Below, in pieces: positions 44,729-54,107 of a stretch of 64,000 nucleotides of DNA. This stretch comes from Prolixibacteraceae bacterium (lineage in GTDB: Bacteria > Bacteroidota > Bacteroidia > Bacteroidales > Prolixibacteraceae). Under the pieces are notes generated by a model. It was not told the DNA's origin and did no database searches. It was given only the letters and a program-made list of their open reading frames with translations. Both the position numbers and the translations under genes were made by a program. Within the stretch, counting starts at the first letter, position 1. Each line of letters opens with the position of its first letter. The stretch lies in contig DMSQ01000080.1 in assembly GCA_003457135.1 (NCBI GenBank), forward strand, positions 18,065 to 82,064, given 5' to 3'.

Positions 44729-47700
44729 TTATGCACCGTTATTATTTGGTTCTCATTATTTTATGTTCTCTTTTAATTACGTTTTGATCTTCCATTGATA
44801 CTTTGTCAAATAGTATAATCTTTTCAGCTAATGCCATATGTACAAGATCTTGGTTTATACACCACCATTTGTAAAACTCAACAGGATTATTCTTATAAGG
44901 AATAATTGCTTTAACTGGCCTATCATATCCTTTAAACTCAATAGTAGCATTTAGACCAAGCGCATCTCTAAAATATTCTGGATGATTGGCTCTTAGCTTG
45001 GAAACAAGTATATCAAAAATCTCCCTGTTGATTTTGATATTGTGTTTACGACGGGTTTTATCTAAAGCCTTAGGGTCTTCATGAAGCCATTCTGAAATTC
45101 TCAATGTCCTTATACTGGTCTCATTTTCAATTGTAAGTAAATTATCTAGGTAATAAATTCGTTCTGAATTTGGTTGAAAAATATGAATATTTGAGTTTTT
45201 CTCTAAATCTTCCTCGACCTCAATTTTAGTCAAGTCTTTTTTTTTAAGATATTCAATAATGTCAATATTATTTGCTTCGCCACCTTTGTAATTCTCAAGT
45301 AAAGAATCTACATCCGAACCTAAAAAGAAGTCTTCAATAAAATCCCAACGTTCTGAATTTGAGAAACTTCTCAAGAAGAAGTGATCAAATATTTGATTAC
45401 TTAGATAATGTCTTTCTAGAGTTTTTGTGAGTAAGCTATTAGTGTACTTAGAATTATTCGAATCTCTCTCAATTCTGTTAGGGTCATTAAGACGAACAAA
45501 AACCATAGGATTTTCACCGCCTTTTATTTCAAATGTCGCTAATTCAAGCATTTCTAAAAAATAACCGAGTCGAACATAGTTTATCGCATTTGTTTCTTTG
45601 TTAGTTACATACCTTTCAACGGTGGTGCTGTCAGTATTACCGTACAAATTATTTAAACGATTTAACAAAGCCGTAAAGCTTGCAAGATATTGTGTGTTAA
45701 AAACTCTATATTCGAGGCCGACAATACTTCTTCTTTGCTGCAAAAATGCATTTGGTTCAATAACACCTGGTTGCATAAGACGACCAGAATAAGATGATAA
45801 AATAAATCTGCTTAGTTTTTCTGATTTTTCATCATCTTGGAGAACATTATTCAATTTTTCTTTAAACTCATCTTGTTTGAAATAACCACCGCTATTAGCA
45901 AAAATTGATTGAACTGTGTTAAGAAGGTTTTGTAATTTCTGAAAAACTGAATTGAAGCTATCAAGACGTTCAAAGGATATTTTTAGCTGTGGTATTAGTT
46001 CAATATTATCATCTTTAAAAAGATTTCCTATATAAAAATCTCTTTTAAGGATTGGGAAACTCATATTTACAAAATGCTCATACCATAACTTGTCAAGATC
46101 CATTTCAATAATATTATTACCATTACCGACATTCAATAAAAGCCTAAATGTATTTGCGTATTTGTTTGTTAGCACATTTAAGTTATGATCAGATATTCGT
46201 GCAAATACTTTTACGAAAAGTTTTTTAGGTCTTGCGATAATTACATTGAATCGATTTTTAGCTAAATAATCTTTTTCAATCATCATCAACGCTGTCAATA
46301 CCTTTTGATCAAGATCGAGAGCATTCTCGAAAATATGGCCAAAATCGTCAACTGAAAGAAGTAAGTTTCTATTCTTGTTGTTTTTGAGATATGACTTATA
46401 AATTTTCTTTAGTACCTCTTTAAGTTGATATTGTCTGAGAGCAGACATTCCGTGAAGTGCTTTAGTGTATCGCTGATCTTGTGAAGAATAATTAAGTGTT
46501 GCAAACCCATTTATTTCAGGCTTCCTCGCAACTCTGCCAATTTCTTGAACGTAATCGGGTAATAATCCCGAAGGTGCGTGGTGATAAACTACTTGTATAT
46601 CTGAAATATCAACTCCCATTCCGAATGCTTTCGTTGATATCATAATCTTTCGCTCGCCACTTTTAAATTGTCTATAAGCAAATTCTTTGTTTATAGAATC
46701 CAAGGAGCCATAATAACCTGCTGCAATATTTAGCTGCTCAGAATTAAGTTGATCTAAAATTTGACGAATATGTCTAGTGTATGGTGTGTATATTAATGCC
46801 TTTAAGCCAAGTTCATTGATCTTTTTAATAAAATCGACCGTTTGGCTTATTTTATTAGATTCATAGTTTACGGTAAACTTCTCGTAATTGTTGACAATGA
46901 ACTCAATATCATTTCTTTTTACTTGCCCAATAAATATATGAGGATTGTGCATTACAAGACTATCTATGCTGTCAAATACCATATCATTTGCGCCACCATA
47001 AATCGCTGTTGCAGTAACTGCGACCATCGGGAAACGCAGATTGTGATATTTTCTTATTTTTCTAATATGGTTGCCTAAAAACCAATAGTCAACTCTAAAG
47101 TCTCTGCCCCAAGTGGTAATTAGATGTGCTTCATCTATTACGAGCAAGCCAAGTCGCCTGAATCCTATGAAGTGTGTAATATCGTATGATAGTAATAACT
47201 CGGGAGACATATAGAGAATATCAATTTCACTACTCTTGCAACTTTCAATTATTCTTTCTCTGTCAATAAGACTTAATTCGCTGTTTATATATGCAATTTT
47301 ATCATAATTTCTGTCTTTAATGATCGCATTAACTTGATCTTTCATTAATGCTATTAAAGGCGAAACTACAACAGTAACATCGCCTTTTTTAGACACATAA
47401 AAAGCGGGTAATTGAAATAATAGTGATTTACCCGCTCCTGTAGGAGCAGTTAAGAATAAGTCTCTACAAGGCTCGTTATTCAATGAATTTTCATATTCGT
47501 TGATTATTGTATCTACAACCAGGCCTTGTGATACTTCCGAAATTTCATTACTAATGTTTGGGTTTTTATAAACCGACATATTTCTAAATGAAGCTTTCTC
47601 TCCCCAAAAATCATTCAATAGACCTTGAGTTGTTTCACATACTTTGTATTCTGAACTAATCGAAGATTCTTCAAGTATGAAAAGTGTTCCGCCAAACTTA

Positions 47701-48455
47701 TTCAATAATGAGTTTAGCTTCTTTAGAATGTCAAGTATTGCAGGGTTAAGAGGTTGTTTATTATAAAACTTTACAACAGCTTGCTTTTTGAAATTATTTT
47801 GTTCTATACATTCATTTACAAAAACATCAAGCGAATAGGGATCTGAACTTACATCAATGCTTTCTAAATTTTGGTTATTCGAAAAGCTCAATTCTTTAGA
47901 TTCTACGAATATATCAATTGAATTAAAGGAATTTATTGGTGTCTTTACAGAGTAGTAGTATTTCCCATTAACAGCAACTTGTTCTGCTTGATATATTGGC
48001 AATTTGTCTGGACGAAGTTCAATATTTTCTTTTTCATCTTTTTCAAGATAGTCCTGCTTGTCGATAGGGAAAAGTTGTCGCAAATTATCTTTTAGCATTA
48101 CAACTCTGTCTGTAAAGAAAGAAGGGTCTATATAATTAATTAGATAACTGAATTGTGAAAATGACAATAAATGATATTCTTTTGTCTGGTTGAGTGTTGT
48201 GAATATCTGCGAAAACCATTCTTTATTAAATTCCTGTTCGTCTTTTTCAAGATTGAATGTCCCAAGGTCTGCTATTACATCCTCTTTGTTCTCGAGGTTT
48301 AATAGGTTCGCCTGTCCAAAGATTACAAAAATTTGATTCGCTTTGTCAGACTTACGACTGTCAATATTTTTAAAGATCAGTTCTGAATAAAGTTGTTTAA
48401 AAGTCATCATTCAATTTTGTTAAGTCGTTTCTGTCGCACTTACAATGGTGCATAA
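44729..48455. other. helicase gene bracketed by inverted GGTGCATAA ends
   Basis: The motif GGTGCATAA occurs on the minus strand at 44729-44737, 5 bp past the helicase stop. It also occurs on the plus strand at 48447-48455, 37 bp before the start codon. Both point outward, so exactly one gene lies between them. Beyond each copy are hairpin-rich segments (GGCGGAGCC on the left, CTGGCAACTACCAG on the right). This may be a cassette boundary; a 9-bp match alone is modest evidence. Confidence 0.35.
44742..48410 (-). CDS. large RecQ-like superfamily 2 helicase of unknown type
   Basis: 1222 aa. The first ~300 residues match no family I recognise. The RecQ-like motor follows: LTAPTGAGKSLLFQLPAF (Walker A, 322-329), VVVSPLIALMKDQV, LLVIDEAHLITTWGRDFR (DEAH near 426) and AVTATA, then KIMISTKAFGMGVDISDIQ and PDYVQEIGRVARKPE (motifs V-VI). 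No RQC or HRDC domain is evident. The last ~550 residues are novel to me and may hold an effector or DNA-recognition function. Base use is visibly AT-rich. It sits between RhuM and AIPR genes, so a phage-defence role is plausible but inferred. A second Met at codon 2 is an equal start choice. Confidence 0.85.
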   Translation of the reverse strand: MMTFKQLYSELIFKNIDSRKSDKANQIFVIFGQANLLNLENKEDVIADLGTFNLEKDEQEFNKEWFSQIFTTLNQTKEYHLLSFSQFSYLINYIDPSFFTDRVVMLKDNLRQLFPIDKQDYLEKDEKENIELRPDKLPIYQAEQVAVNGKYYYSVKTPINSFNSIDIFVESKELSFSNNQNLESIDVSSDPYSLDVFVNECIEQNNFKKQAVVKFYNKQPLNPAILDILKKLNSLLNKFGGTLFILEESSISSEYKVCETTQGLLNDFWGEKASFRNMSVYKNPNISNEISEVSQGLVVDTIINEYENSLNNEPCRDLFLTAPTGAGKSLLFQLPAFYVSKKGDVTVVVSPLIALMKDQVNAIIKDRNYDKIAYINSELSLIDRERIIESCKSSEIDILYMSPELLLSYDITHFIGFRRLGLLVIDEAHLITTWGRDFRVDYWFLGNHIRKIRKYHNLRFPMVAVTATAIYGGANDMVFDSIDSLVMHNPHIFIGQVKRNDIEFIVNNYEKFTVNYESNKISQTVDFIKKINELGLKALIYTPYTRHIRQILDQLNSEQLNIAAGYYGSLDSINKEFAYRQFKSGERKIMISTKAFGMGVDISDIQVVYHHAPSGLLPDYVQEIGRVARKPEINGFATLNYSSQDQRYTKALHGMSALRQYQLKEVLKKIYKSYLKNNKNRNLLLSVDDFGHIFENALDLDQKVLTALMMIEKDYLAKNRFNVIIARPKKLFVKVFARISDHNLNVLTNKYANTFRLLLNVGNGNNIIEMDLDKLWYEHFVNMSFPILKRDFYIGNLFKDDNIELIPQLKISFERLDSFNSVFQKLQNLLNTVQSIFANSGGYFKQDEFKEKLNNVLQDDEKSEKLSRFILSSYSGRLMQPGVIEPNAFLQQRRSIVGLEYRVFNTQYLASFTALLNRLNNLYGNTDSTTVERYVTNKETNAINYVRLGYFLEMLELATFEIKGGENPMVFVRLNDPNRIERDSNNSKYTNSLLTKTLERHYLSNQIFDHFFLRSFSNSERWDFIEDFFLGSDVDSLLENYKGGEANNIDIIEYLKKKDLTKIEVEEDLEKNSNIHIFQPNSERIYYLDNLLTIENETSIRTLRISEWLHEDPKALDKTRRKHNIKINREIFDILVSKLRANHPEYFRDALGLNATIEFKGYDRPVKAIIPYKNNPVEFYKWWCINQDLVHMALAEKIILFDKVSMEDQNVIKREHKIMRTK

Positions 48456-48584
48456 CGTCTGGCAACTACCAGCAGGGCGGGATTTAACCGATAAACTTCC
48501 TACGAAGAATTGCTTTTCAATTTACTAATTTCCTGTCAACAAAGCACCGAAACTCGCTTGTACTTGTGCTTTTAGCTGCATGAA

Positions 48585-50255
48585 CTATTCTATTGTCGTC
48601 CGAAGCTCTTTGCATTTTGTAAAATTTCTGAATACTTGATGAATTAATGAAGACGGGAATAGTTCTTCAACTTTATCTTTAGTACTTTCAGCTACCTCAT
48701 CAATTATTGTAGGGAGTATATTATTAAAGTATGTGCTGAAATCAAAGTTTGAGTCTGATAAAGTTTGCTGTCCAACTTTTTTAAAAACAACATTCAAAAC
48801 AAATCTATTGGAATGAATAAAGCAACTTTTCACTCTTCCCATTCCTGTTTTCTCTTTTAACTTTAATCTACTTGTTACCTCACGCATTATTTTTACTGCT
48901 CTCCATGCTTGAGTTGCTGTCACAGATGAATTAATTATTTCCGTATATGGTTTTTTACTTATATCCTCCCATAACTTTCCAACTTCTCTTTTAGCTTGCA
49001 CAGATAATGTAATATCATCTTTAGAACAAACTAGAGCAGTAATGACTTCTTCAACATAACAGTTTTGGTTGTCTTGCTTAATTGTTTCGTCAGAACGTTT
49101 TAAATGATAAATAATTCCGTCAAGAGCTAGTTCAGTTTTTATTCTGTCTTGTTCAGGGTCAAGTGAGACGAAATCTTTTTTGTCAATTCGATTTTGAGTG
49201 TTTGTTTTCTTAGTTACATTTAAGCCAAAATCAGCTGGACAATTTTCTAATGAAATAATTTTAATAAAAACATTTAGCTTGTTTACCTGCTCGGGATTTA
49301 TTTCATATGCATTTCCAATACTTCCCACCGTCTGCGCACCGTTCACAATTTTTAAATCCTCTGCAACAAAAATTCCAACTGCTCTGTCTCCGCCGCCAAG
49401 TGGCTTTTTGTTCAGAGATTGGCATAGTGCAGTAATTCCATTATTGTAGAAATAAAAATTCTCTGGTTCCTTTAAAGCTGTTTCTCTGATGTCTTCATTT
49501 ACTTCACTAAACCCAATGAAGTCACGAATATTATCTGAAAATAATCTTCCTCGATTTTCACTCCAAAGTTGAGCAAGGTCGTTGCCGTTAATTGTACCAT
49601 AAATTGCGTAATAAGGTTGTTCTACTTTACCCCAATTAGAAAGTATTAAGTCAGCTTTGATTGGTTGTCCTTCAAGAATTCCCACCAAAGATTTATGTGC
49701 TTGTTTTAAGGAAAAGCGATTGAATATTGCTAACTCTGAGGGGTCGTTTAGTTCACCTAGCAGGTCATCAATTATTCTACGATTGTGTTCTGAGAAAGTA
49801 TCTTGGCCGGTATAAGTCAACACAATTTTTATTTTAACTAAAGGGTCTTCAAGGGCTTCAATAATTTCTTGTTCGCGTGATTGAATCTTTGAATTAAATC
49901 TGTCAAGTTTTAAATCAATAAGGTCAAGTACTCCATTTTTAAATTTTGAAGTTTCACCTGTGTCAGGTTCACCCGAGCCATTTTTTATCCATTTTGACTG
50001 CAAAAGCCATAGCTCTTTGTTTCGTCTGTCAAAATACATAGCATCAATTCCATTGTCGTCAAAACCATCAGTAATGGTCGTTGCTGCAACTGTCGCATCA
50101 AGTAATGCTAAAACTTGTAGAGTGTATGCTGCATATGCTCTTGTTAGAAGAAAATTTTCTTTTTCCTCGTCATTTCTTGCATCGGAAATGTCAATCTTGT
50201 CAGAATACGCTTCTGTCAATTTAGCTTTAAGGTGATTAACATGTAGTTTGCTCAT
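48585..50255 (-). CDS. AIPR-family protein with Mrr-like nuclease motif
   Basis: 556 aa of the AIPR (abortive infection phage resistance) family, recognised by YFYNNGITALCQSL and LKIVNGAQTVGSIGNA. The N-terminal ~100 residues contain DDNGIDAMYFD followed by ELWLLQSKW. The Asp71 and Gln86-x-Lys88 pattern is that of a PD-(D/E)xK (Mrr-like) nuclease core. AIPR proteins were named from plasmid-borne phage resistance, and the biochemical mechanism is poorly known. It lies upstream of the RecQ-like helicase on the same strand (174-bp gap). It is AT-richer than the flanking carbohydrate genes. Confidence 0.88.
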   Translation of the reverse strand: MSKLHVNHLKAKLTEAYSDKIDISDARNDEEKENFLLTRAYAAYTLQVLALLDATVAATTITDGFDDNGIDAMYFDRRNKELWLLQSKWIKNGSGEPDTGETSKFKNGVLDLIDLKLDRFNSKIQSREQEIIEALEDPLVKIKIVLTYTGQDTFSEHNRRIIDDLLGELNDPSELAIFNRFSLKQAHKSLVGILEGQPIKADLILSNWGKVEQPYYAIYGTINGNDLAQLWSENRGRLFSDNIRDFIGFSEVNEDIRETALKEPENFYFYNNGITALCQSLNKKPLGGGDRAVGIFVAEDLKIVNGAQTVGSIGNAYEINPEQVNKLNVFIKIISLENCPADFGLNVTKKTNTQNRIDKKDFVSLDPEQDRIKTELALDGIIYHLKRSDETIKQDNQNCYVEEVITALVCSKDDITLSVQAKREVGKLWEDISKKPYTEIINSSVTATQAWRAVKIMREVTSRLKLKEKTGMGRVKSCFIHSNRFVLNVVFKKVGQQTLSDSNFDFSTYFNNILPTIIDEVAESTKDKVEELFPSSLIHQVFRNFTKCKELRTTIE

Positions 50256-50463
50256 GATTCTCGTTTATTATTTATAATCAGGTTGATAGCTTTCAGACTA
50301 TATTTTAGATAAATATAAAAATTCTTAATCAAAAAATCATCATCAAATGCTTATAAGTTTTTGCCGATCGAATGTATTTCGCCTTCATCACAACATGCTT
50401 AGTAACCAAAACTGTCCAATCTTTTCCAGTAATAAAGTCATTCTGTAAGTTCTTCTTTGCCCC

Positions 50464-52092
50464 TTATTTATACGTATATAGCTTAACTTTTTGTATGGCC
50501 AACTGGCCAGCCGGAATACTCACATGCCGGCCCTGATGGGTTTGGTCACCGTTTAAATGGCGGGTAATTTTCCATTCGTTGTTTTCGAACCGGCCTTCGT
50601 CAACTTTCAGCAGCCCCACGTTCAGGTCTTTATTTTCGAGGCATTTGAAGGTAATCACCACGCCCGAACCGGCCACATAAAACTCATCTTCTCCTGTTTG
50701 AATGATCATTGCACTGGTTACAGGCCAATCCTCTAATTTTGCTCCCGGAGTCCAGCTCAGCGTATAATCATGCTTGCAGGTCAGTTCGTATTTGCCGAAT
50801 TGGATGATGGTTTCCGGATTGCTTTTTGAAACCAAAACACCTTTGATTTTTCCATGCCCCTGGTTCGCGGTGATTAATGGCGTCAGTCCGTTGATTAAAC
50901 CGTACATTTTTGCCAGTGGCTCATCAGCGGGTTTATCGGTTGATTCGATAGAGAATGGTGAAAATCCCAAAGCATCATATTGTGCAATGGCATAAAGCGC
51001 TTTGGCCGGAGCGGTTGCATCAAAAACATGCTCGGGTATAAACAGCGGATCGCCCTGGCGCGTGTACAGGTCGCACCAATGCTTGAAATCGGGGTTGTAA
51101 AAATCGGGCGCAAGAAAGTCAATGGACGAACCGGCAGTTTTCCAAACATCCATCAAATGCGGAAGCGGCCCGGCGCTAGGGTATTTCCCCGGTTCCCAAT
51201 TGGGACGGTTCAAGGCCGCATTCACAAACATGGGCAACGGGTAAATCTTCTTCCCAGCTCCGGCTACCTGATTGGCAAATTTCGAATAGTACCACGCCAT
51301 AAAAAGTTCATCGGTGTGCAGCCCCTTGCCAAAAATTTCTTCCCAGTTGCCTGATGTTTTATAACCATTGGCTTTCCAGATTTCGAGGAATTCAGGAATA
51401 AGTTTCTCCTTATTTTGCTTCAGGTAATTGATGAGTTCGGCGGGCACGTTTTTTTTGAACGCTTTATTGGCCAAAGCCTGGTGATCTCTCGCCGAAGGAA
51501 GCATCCCGATTTCATTTTCAACCTGCACCAAGATAACTGTGTTTTCATCGCTATCGAAGTTTTTGATGAAGCGCATCAGATTTTCGAAAGCCCTGCTGTC
51601 AGCCTGAAGGACCTGATCGCTGAACGAACTCAAAATCTCCTGGCTTCTGCCTGACTGATCTTTTACTCTCGGGTACTTCTCCTGATTGAGTTTCAACCAA
51701 GCCGGGGCATGACTTGACATGCTGTTTTTCCAGGTCCCAAACCAGAGCAAAACGATTTTCAGGTTGTTGTGCCGGGCTTCTGTGATTAAATCCTGAATCA
51801 GTGAAAAATCAAATTTGCCCTCCTCGCTTTCAATTAATTCCCAGTAAACCGGAACTAAAACCGTGTTGAGGTTCATGGCTTTCAATTTAGGCCAGATGGG
51901 CTGCATGTACCGGGTGGTTGATGCTGAAGAATTTCCTAATTCTCCGCCAAGTATGATGAAGGGCTTGCCATCAACAATTAATTGAGTGGAGTTCCCGGTT
52001 TTCTGGAGGAAAGGAATTTTTGTCTGACATACACCGATATGGCCAATGGATATAGCGAATAACAGAATGAGCGATTTTGAGAGAATGTTCAT
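50464..52092 (-). CDS. GH35-like exported beta-galactosidase with DUF5597-type C-terminus
   Basis: 542 aa with a signal peptide (SLILLFAISIGHIGVC). The barrel opens with LIVDGKPFIILGGELGNS and NTVLVPVYWELIESEEGKFDF, then VILVQVENEIGMLPSARD with the acid/base Glu and LFIPEHVFDATAP with the nucleophile Glu. Length and end fit GH35-like proteins with a DUF5597 domain. It would remove terminal beta-galactose from oligosaccharides. It belongs functionally with the glycosidases at 36-43 kb but is separated from them by the RhuM/helicase/AIPR block, as if that block had been inserted. Confidence 0.87.
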   Translation of the reverse strand: MNILSKSLILLFAISIGHIGVCQTKIPFLQKTGNSTQLIVDGKPFIILGGELGNSSASTTRYMQPIWPKLKAMNLNTVLVPVYWELIESEEGKFDFSLIQDLITEARHNNLKIVLLWFGTWKNSMSSHAPAWLKLNQEKYPRVKDQSGRSQEILSSFSDQVLQADSRAFENLMRFIKNFDSDENTVILVQVENEIGMLPSARDHQALANKAFKKNVPAELINYLKQNKEKLIPEFLEIWKANGYKTSGNWEEIFGKGLHTDELFMAWYYSKFANQVAGAGKKIYPLPMFVNAALNRPNWEPGKYPSAGPLPHLMDVWKTAGSSIDFLAPDFYNPDFKHWCDLYTRQGDPLFIPEHVFDATAPAKALYAIAQYDALGFSPFSIESTDKPADEPLAKMYGLINGLTPLITANQGHGKIKGVLVSKSNPETIIQFGKYELTCKHDYTLSWTPGAKLEDWPVTSAMIIQTGEDEFYVAGSGVVITFKCLENKDLNVGLLKVDEGRFENNEWKITRHLNGDQTHQGRHVSIPAGQLAIQKVKLYTYK

Positions 52093-52270
52093 GTCTTTTG
52101 TCTTGTATATCTAAACAAATAAAATTCAATCATTTGTAGCTTTCGTTTGGTTCGGCGACCTGATTGAGGGAAGTGTCCTGTATTTGGAATAGCATGGTTC
52201 AGATTTATTCAAATGATCTTACTCCACTTGAAATTTTCTATTTTGGGTTTTTTCGGTCATTTAAATTAGG

Positions 52271-52777
52271 TCAAATAAAATGACAATAAAAACGAATGTT
52301 GACTTCTTGAATGAACATGAAATCATTAATACAACGTACATTCATATTTTCGCAAACATCGGGAATTTTGATCCGGTCTGAATTTGAAGCAGTAACTTTT
52401 TCTTCTTTTGTAACAACGCAAGCATTCTCACTCATTGCATAGGCGATTACCCATGGATCAGCTAAAGAACGCTGCTTAATATTATCAACAAGAAATTTGT
52501 GTGATGGATTAGCAGCAAATATGCTACTTAAACATTTAGTAATTGATTCATTAAGATTATAAATGGGTATACTACTTGTTTTTAGCCAAGTAGATAAGTC
52601 ATCTTCTGTTCGAGTAATTTCCTCAAAGACTTCTTTAGGTATAAATATTCTATTCTCAGACCCTAAATGATTTAATAATTCCCAATATGAAGGACAGATA
52701 TTAGGTGAATAATATTTCTGCCAAGCCTGTATCAGCACATTAGTATCCAAGCAATATTTTTGTGGTTGGTTACTCAT
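52271..52777 (-). CDS. DUF4411 PIN-domain protein (likely toxin RNase)
   Basis: 168 aa. The N-terminus CLDTNVLIQAW carries the first PIN Asp, PKEVFEEI gives an acidic residue, and SLADPWVIAYA with CVVTKEE supplies the later PIN acids. This fits the DUF4411 branch of PIN-like nucleases, which usually follow an ImmA/IrrE-type HTH gene. The start codon overlaps the stop of that upstream gene by 4 bp, so the two are translationally coupled. PIN toxins cleave RNA; the target is unknown. The 178-bp gap after the GH35 gene holds nothing recognisable. Confidence 0.85.
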   Translation of the reverse strand: MSNQPQKYCLDTNVLIQAWQKYYSPNICPSYWELLNHLGSENRIFIPKEVFEEITRTEDDLSTWLKTSSIPIYNLNESITKCLSSIFAANPSHKFLVDNIKQRSLADPWVIAYAMSENACVVTKEEKVTASNSDRIKIPDVCENMNVRCINDFMFIQEVNIRFYCHFI

Positions 52778-53940
52778 GCGTTAATAAAGGCTTCGAGTTT
52801 TGGAAAATTATTTAATTGTGTATTAAGCAATCTACTTGCTAAAGTAGGTTCTAAGCTACCTCCACGAAAAGCATCTATTACAACTTGAGTAAAAAGAAAG
52901 CTGTTCTTATTAACAAGAAGTTGGAAATAATCAGGCCCACCTTTTTGTTTTGCTTTTTTCTCTTTTTCTCTTTTCTCGAAAGCTTTAAACTCTTGGTCTG
53001 CAATAGTTTTCAGTCGACGATATCTATCCAGAGAAATCTTCTGTAAATTATATGCTCTAACTAATAAAGCGAAAGTACTAACTCCAAGAAGCTTTGAGGT
53101 TTTAAATACATTGCTAAATGAATCGAAGACGTTAATACCAATATCAGTCATAACAGACAATGGCATAAGGGCATTTGCAGCAACTTCATTACAAAATAAT
53201 TCTACAGGATGTGTTTTATCCTTGTTGCTCAGATCCGGCTCAATCTCGTTAGAAATTCCAGATTCAGCAATCCATATATGAGCTAACTCATGCACTAATG
53301 TAAAAAGCTGCGGGGCATTCCAATCATCAGAATTAATAAAAATGAATGGTGCATATTTGTCAATTACAGAGAATCCTTGCAACTCACGATTATCTAACAA
53401 CAATCTTGAATGAATAAAGCTAGTTCTGGAGACAAAAATCCCTTTTGCTTCAGCTTTTTTAATCCATTCTTTTATTGGATTATCAGTCGTATAATGGAAC
53501 GGAGAAATTTGAAGCGTTTCCAATATGTCAATGGCTACATAAACCGGATTTGAGTTTATATTATATTTACCAACAAATGGTAGCGGTTCCTCATCATTAT
53601 CTTGGTAAACATCACTAATCCATGCTTGTTTCTGCTGTATTTCACGAATAATAAATATAGAAGCAGTACCAAGAGTCTGTGAATCTGGTCTTCGAAAGTC
53701 TTGCAAAGGTTTAAAGTCGCGAGGTACTTCCGGCAAGAAAAAGAGAGCGAATGGTCTTCTGTAGGCTTTTGCTAATATTTCAGCTTGTCTAATAGTCGGT
53801 CGAGATTCTCCGCCTTCTTCCCATTCTTTTAGACGTTCAGGATCAATAGACACTTTCGCAGCAGCACCCTCTAAAGATATCCTGGCGGATTCCCTTGCCC
53901 ATTTGAGCACTTTCGGTGTTATATAGGCCTTATCTGCCAT
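52774..53940 (-). CDS. HTH-ImmA/IrrE metallopeptidase (likely antitoxin)
   Basis: 388 aa. The first ~70 residues form an XRE-type helix-turn-helix (ISLEGAAAKVSIDPERLKEW), followed by the RRPFALFFLPEVP linker seen in this family. The ImmA/IrrE peptidase domain has the zinc motif HELAH at 217-221 and NEVAANALMP with the third ligand Glu. Such proteins act as protease-type antitoxins or regulators. It is the first gene of the pair with the DUF4411 PIN protein (ATGA overlap) and probably autoregulates. AT-rich composition and a place between two glycosidase genes suggest horizontal arrival. Confidence 0.9.
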   Translation of the reverse strand: MADKAYITPKVLKWARESARISLEGAAAKVSIDPERLKEWEEGGESRPTIRQAEILAKAYRRPFALFFLPEVPRDFKPLQDFRRPDSQTLGTASIFIIREIQQKQAWISDVYQDNDEEPLPFVGKYNINSNPVYVAIDILETLQISPFHYTTDNPIKEWIKKAEAKGIFVSRTSFIHSRLLLDNRELQGFSVIDKYAPFIFINSDDWNAPQLFTLVHELAHIWIAESGISNEIEPDLSNKDKTHPVELFCNEVAANALMPLSVMTDIGINVFDSFSNVFKTSKLLGVSTFALLVRAYNLQKISLDRYRRLKTIADQEFKAFEKREKEKKAKQKGGPDYFQLLVNKNSFLFTQVVIDAFRGGSLEPTLASRLLNTQLNNFPKLEAFINA

Positions 53941-53962
53941 TTTAAATCTAACTTTTATATTT

Positions 53963-53970
53963 CAAAAATA
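53963..53970 (-). promoter_or_regulatory. possible -7 element of the ImmA/IrrE-PIN operon
   Basis: Read on the minus strand this is TATTTTTG, an exact TAnnTTTG match 22 bases before the ATG in a very AT-rich 167-bp gap. The nearest TTTTG upstream is too close for a normal -33 box. Confidence 0.3.
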
Positions 53971-54107
53971 GTTTAATTTATACAAAACTGCTATTGATTC
54001 AATTGATTTCAAAAATATATTTTCAAAAATTCAACTATCAAACTGTGAACTTCTGGGCCTATTGTTGAATTATTTTCTTCGCAATAAACTTTAGTAATTT
54101 TTGATTT

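Noticed and set aside
48447..48580. Integron attC site upstream of the helicase
   Set aside because: The core GCATAAC fails the RYYYAAC consensus at one base and no matching GTTRRRY end is seen; kept only as a possible cassette boundary.
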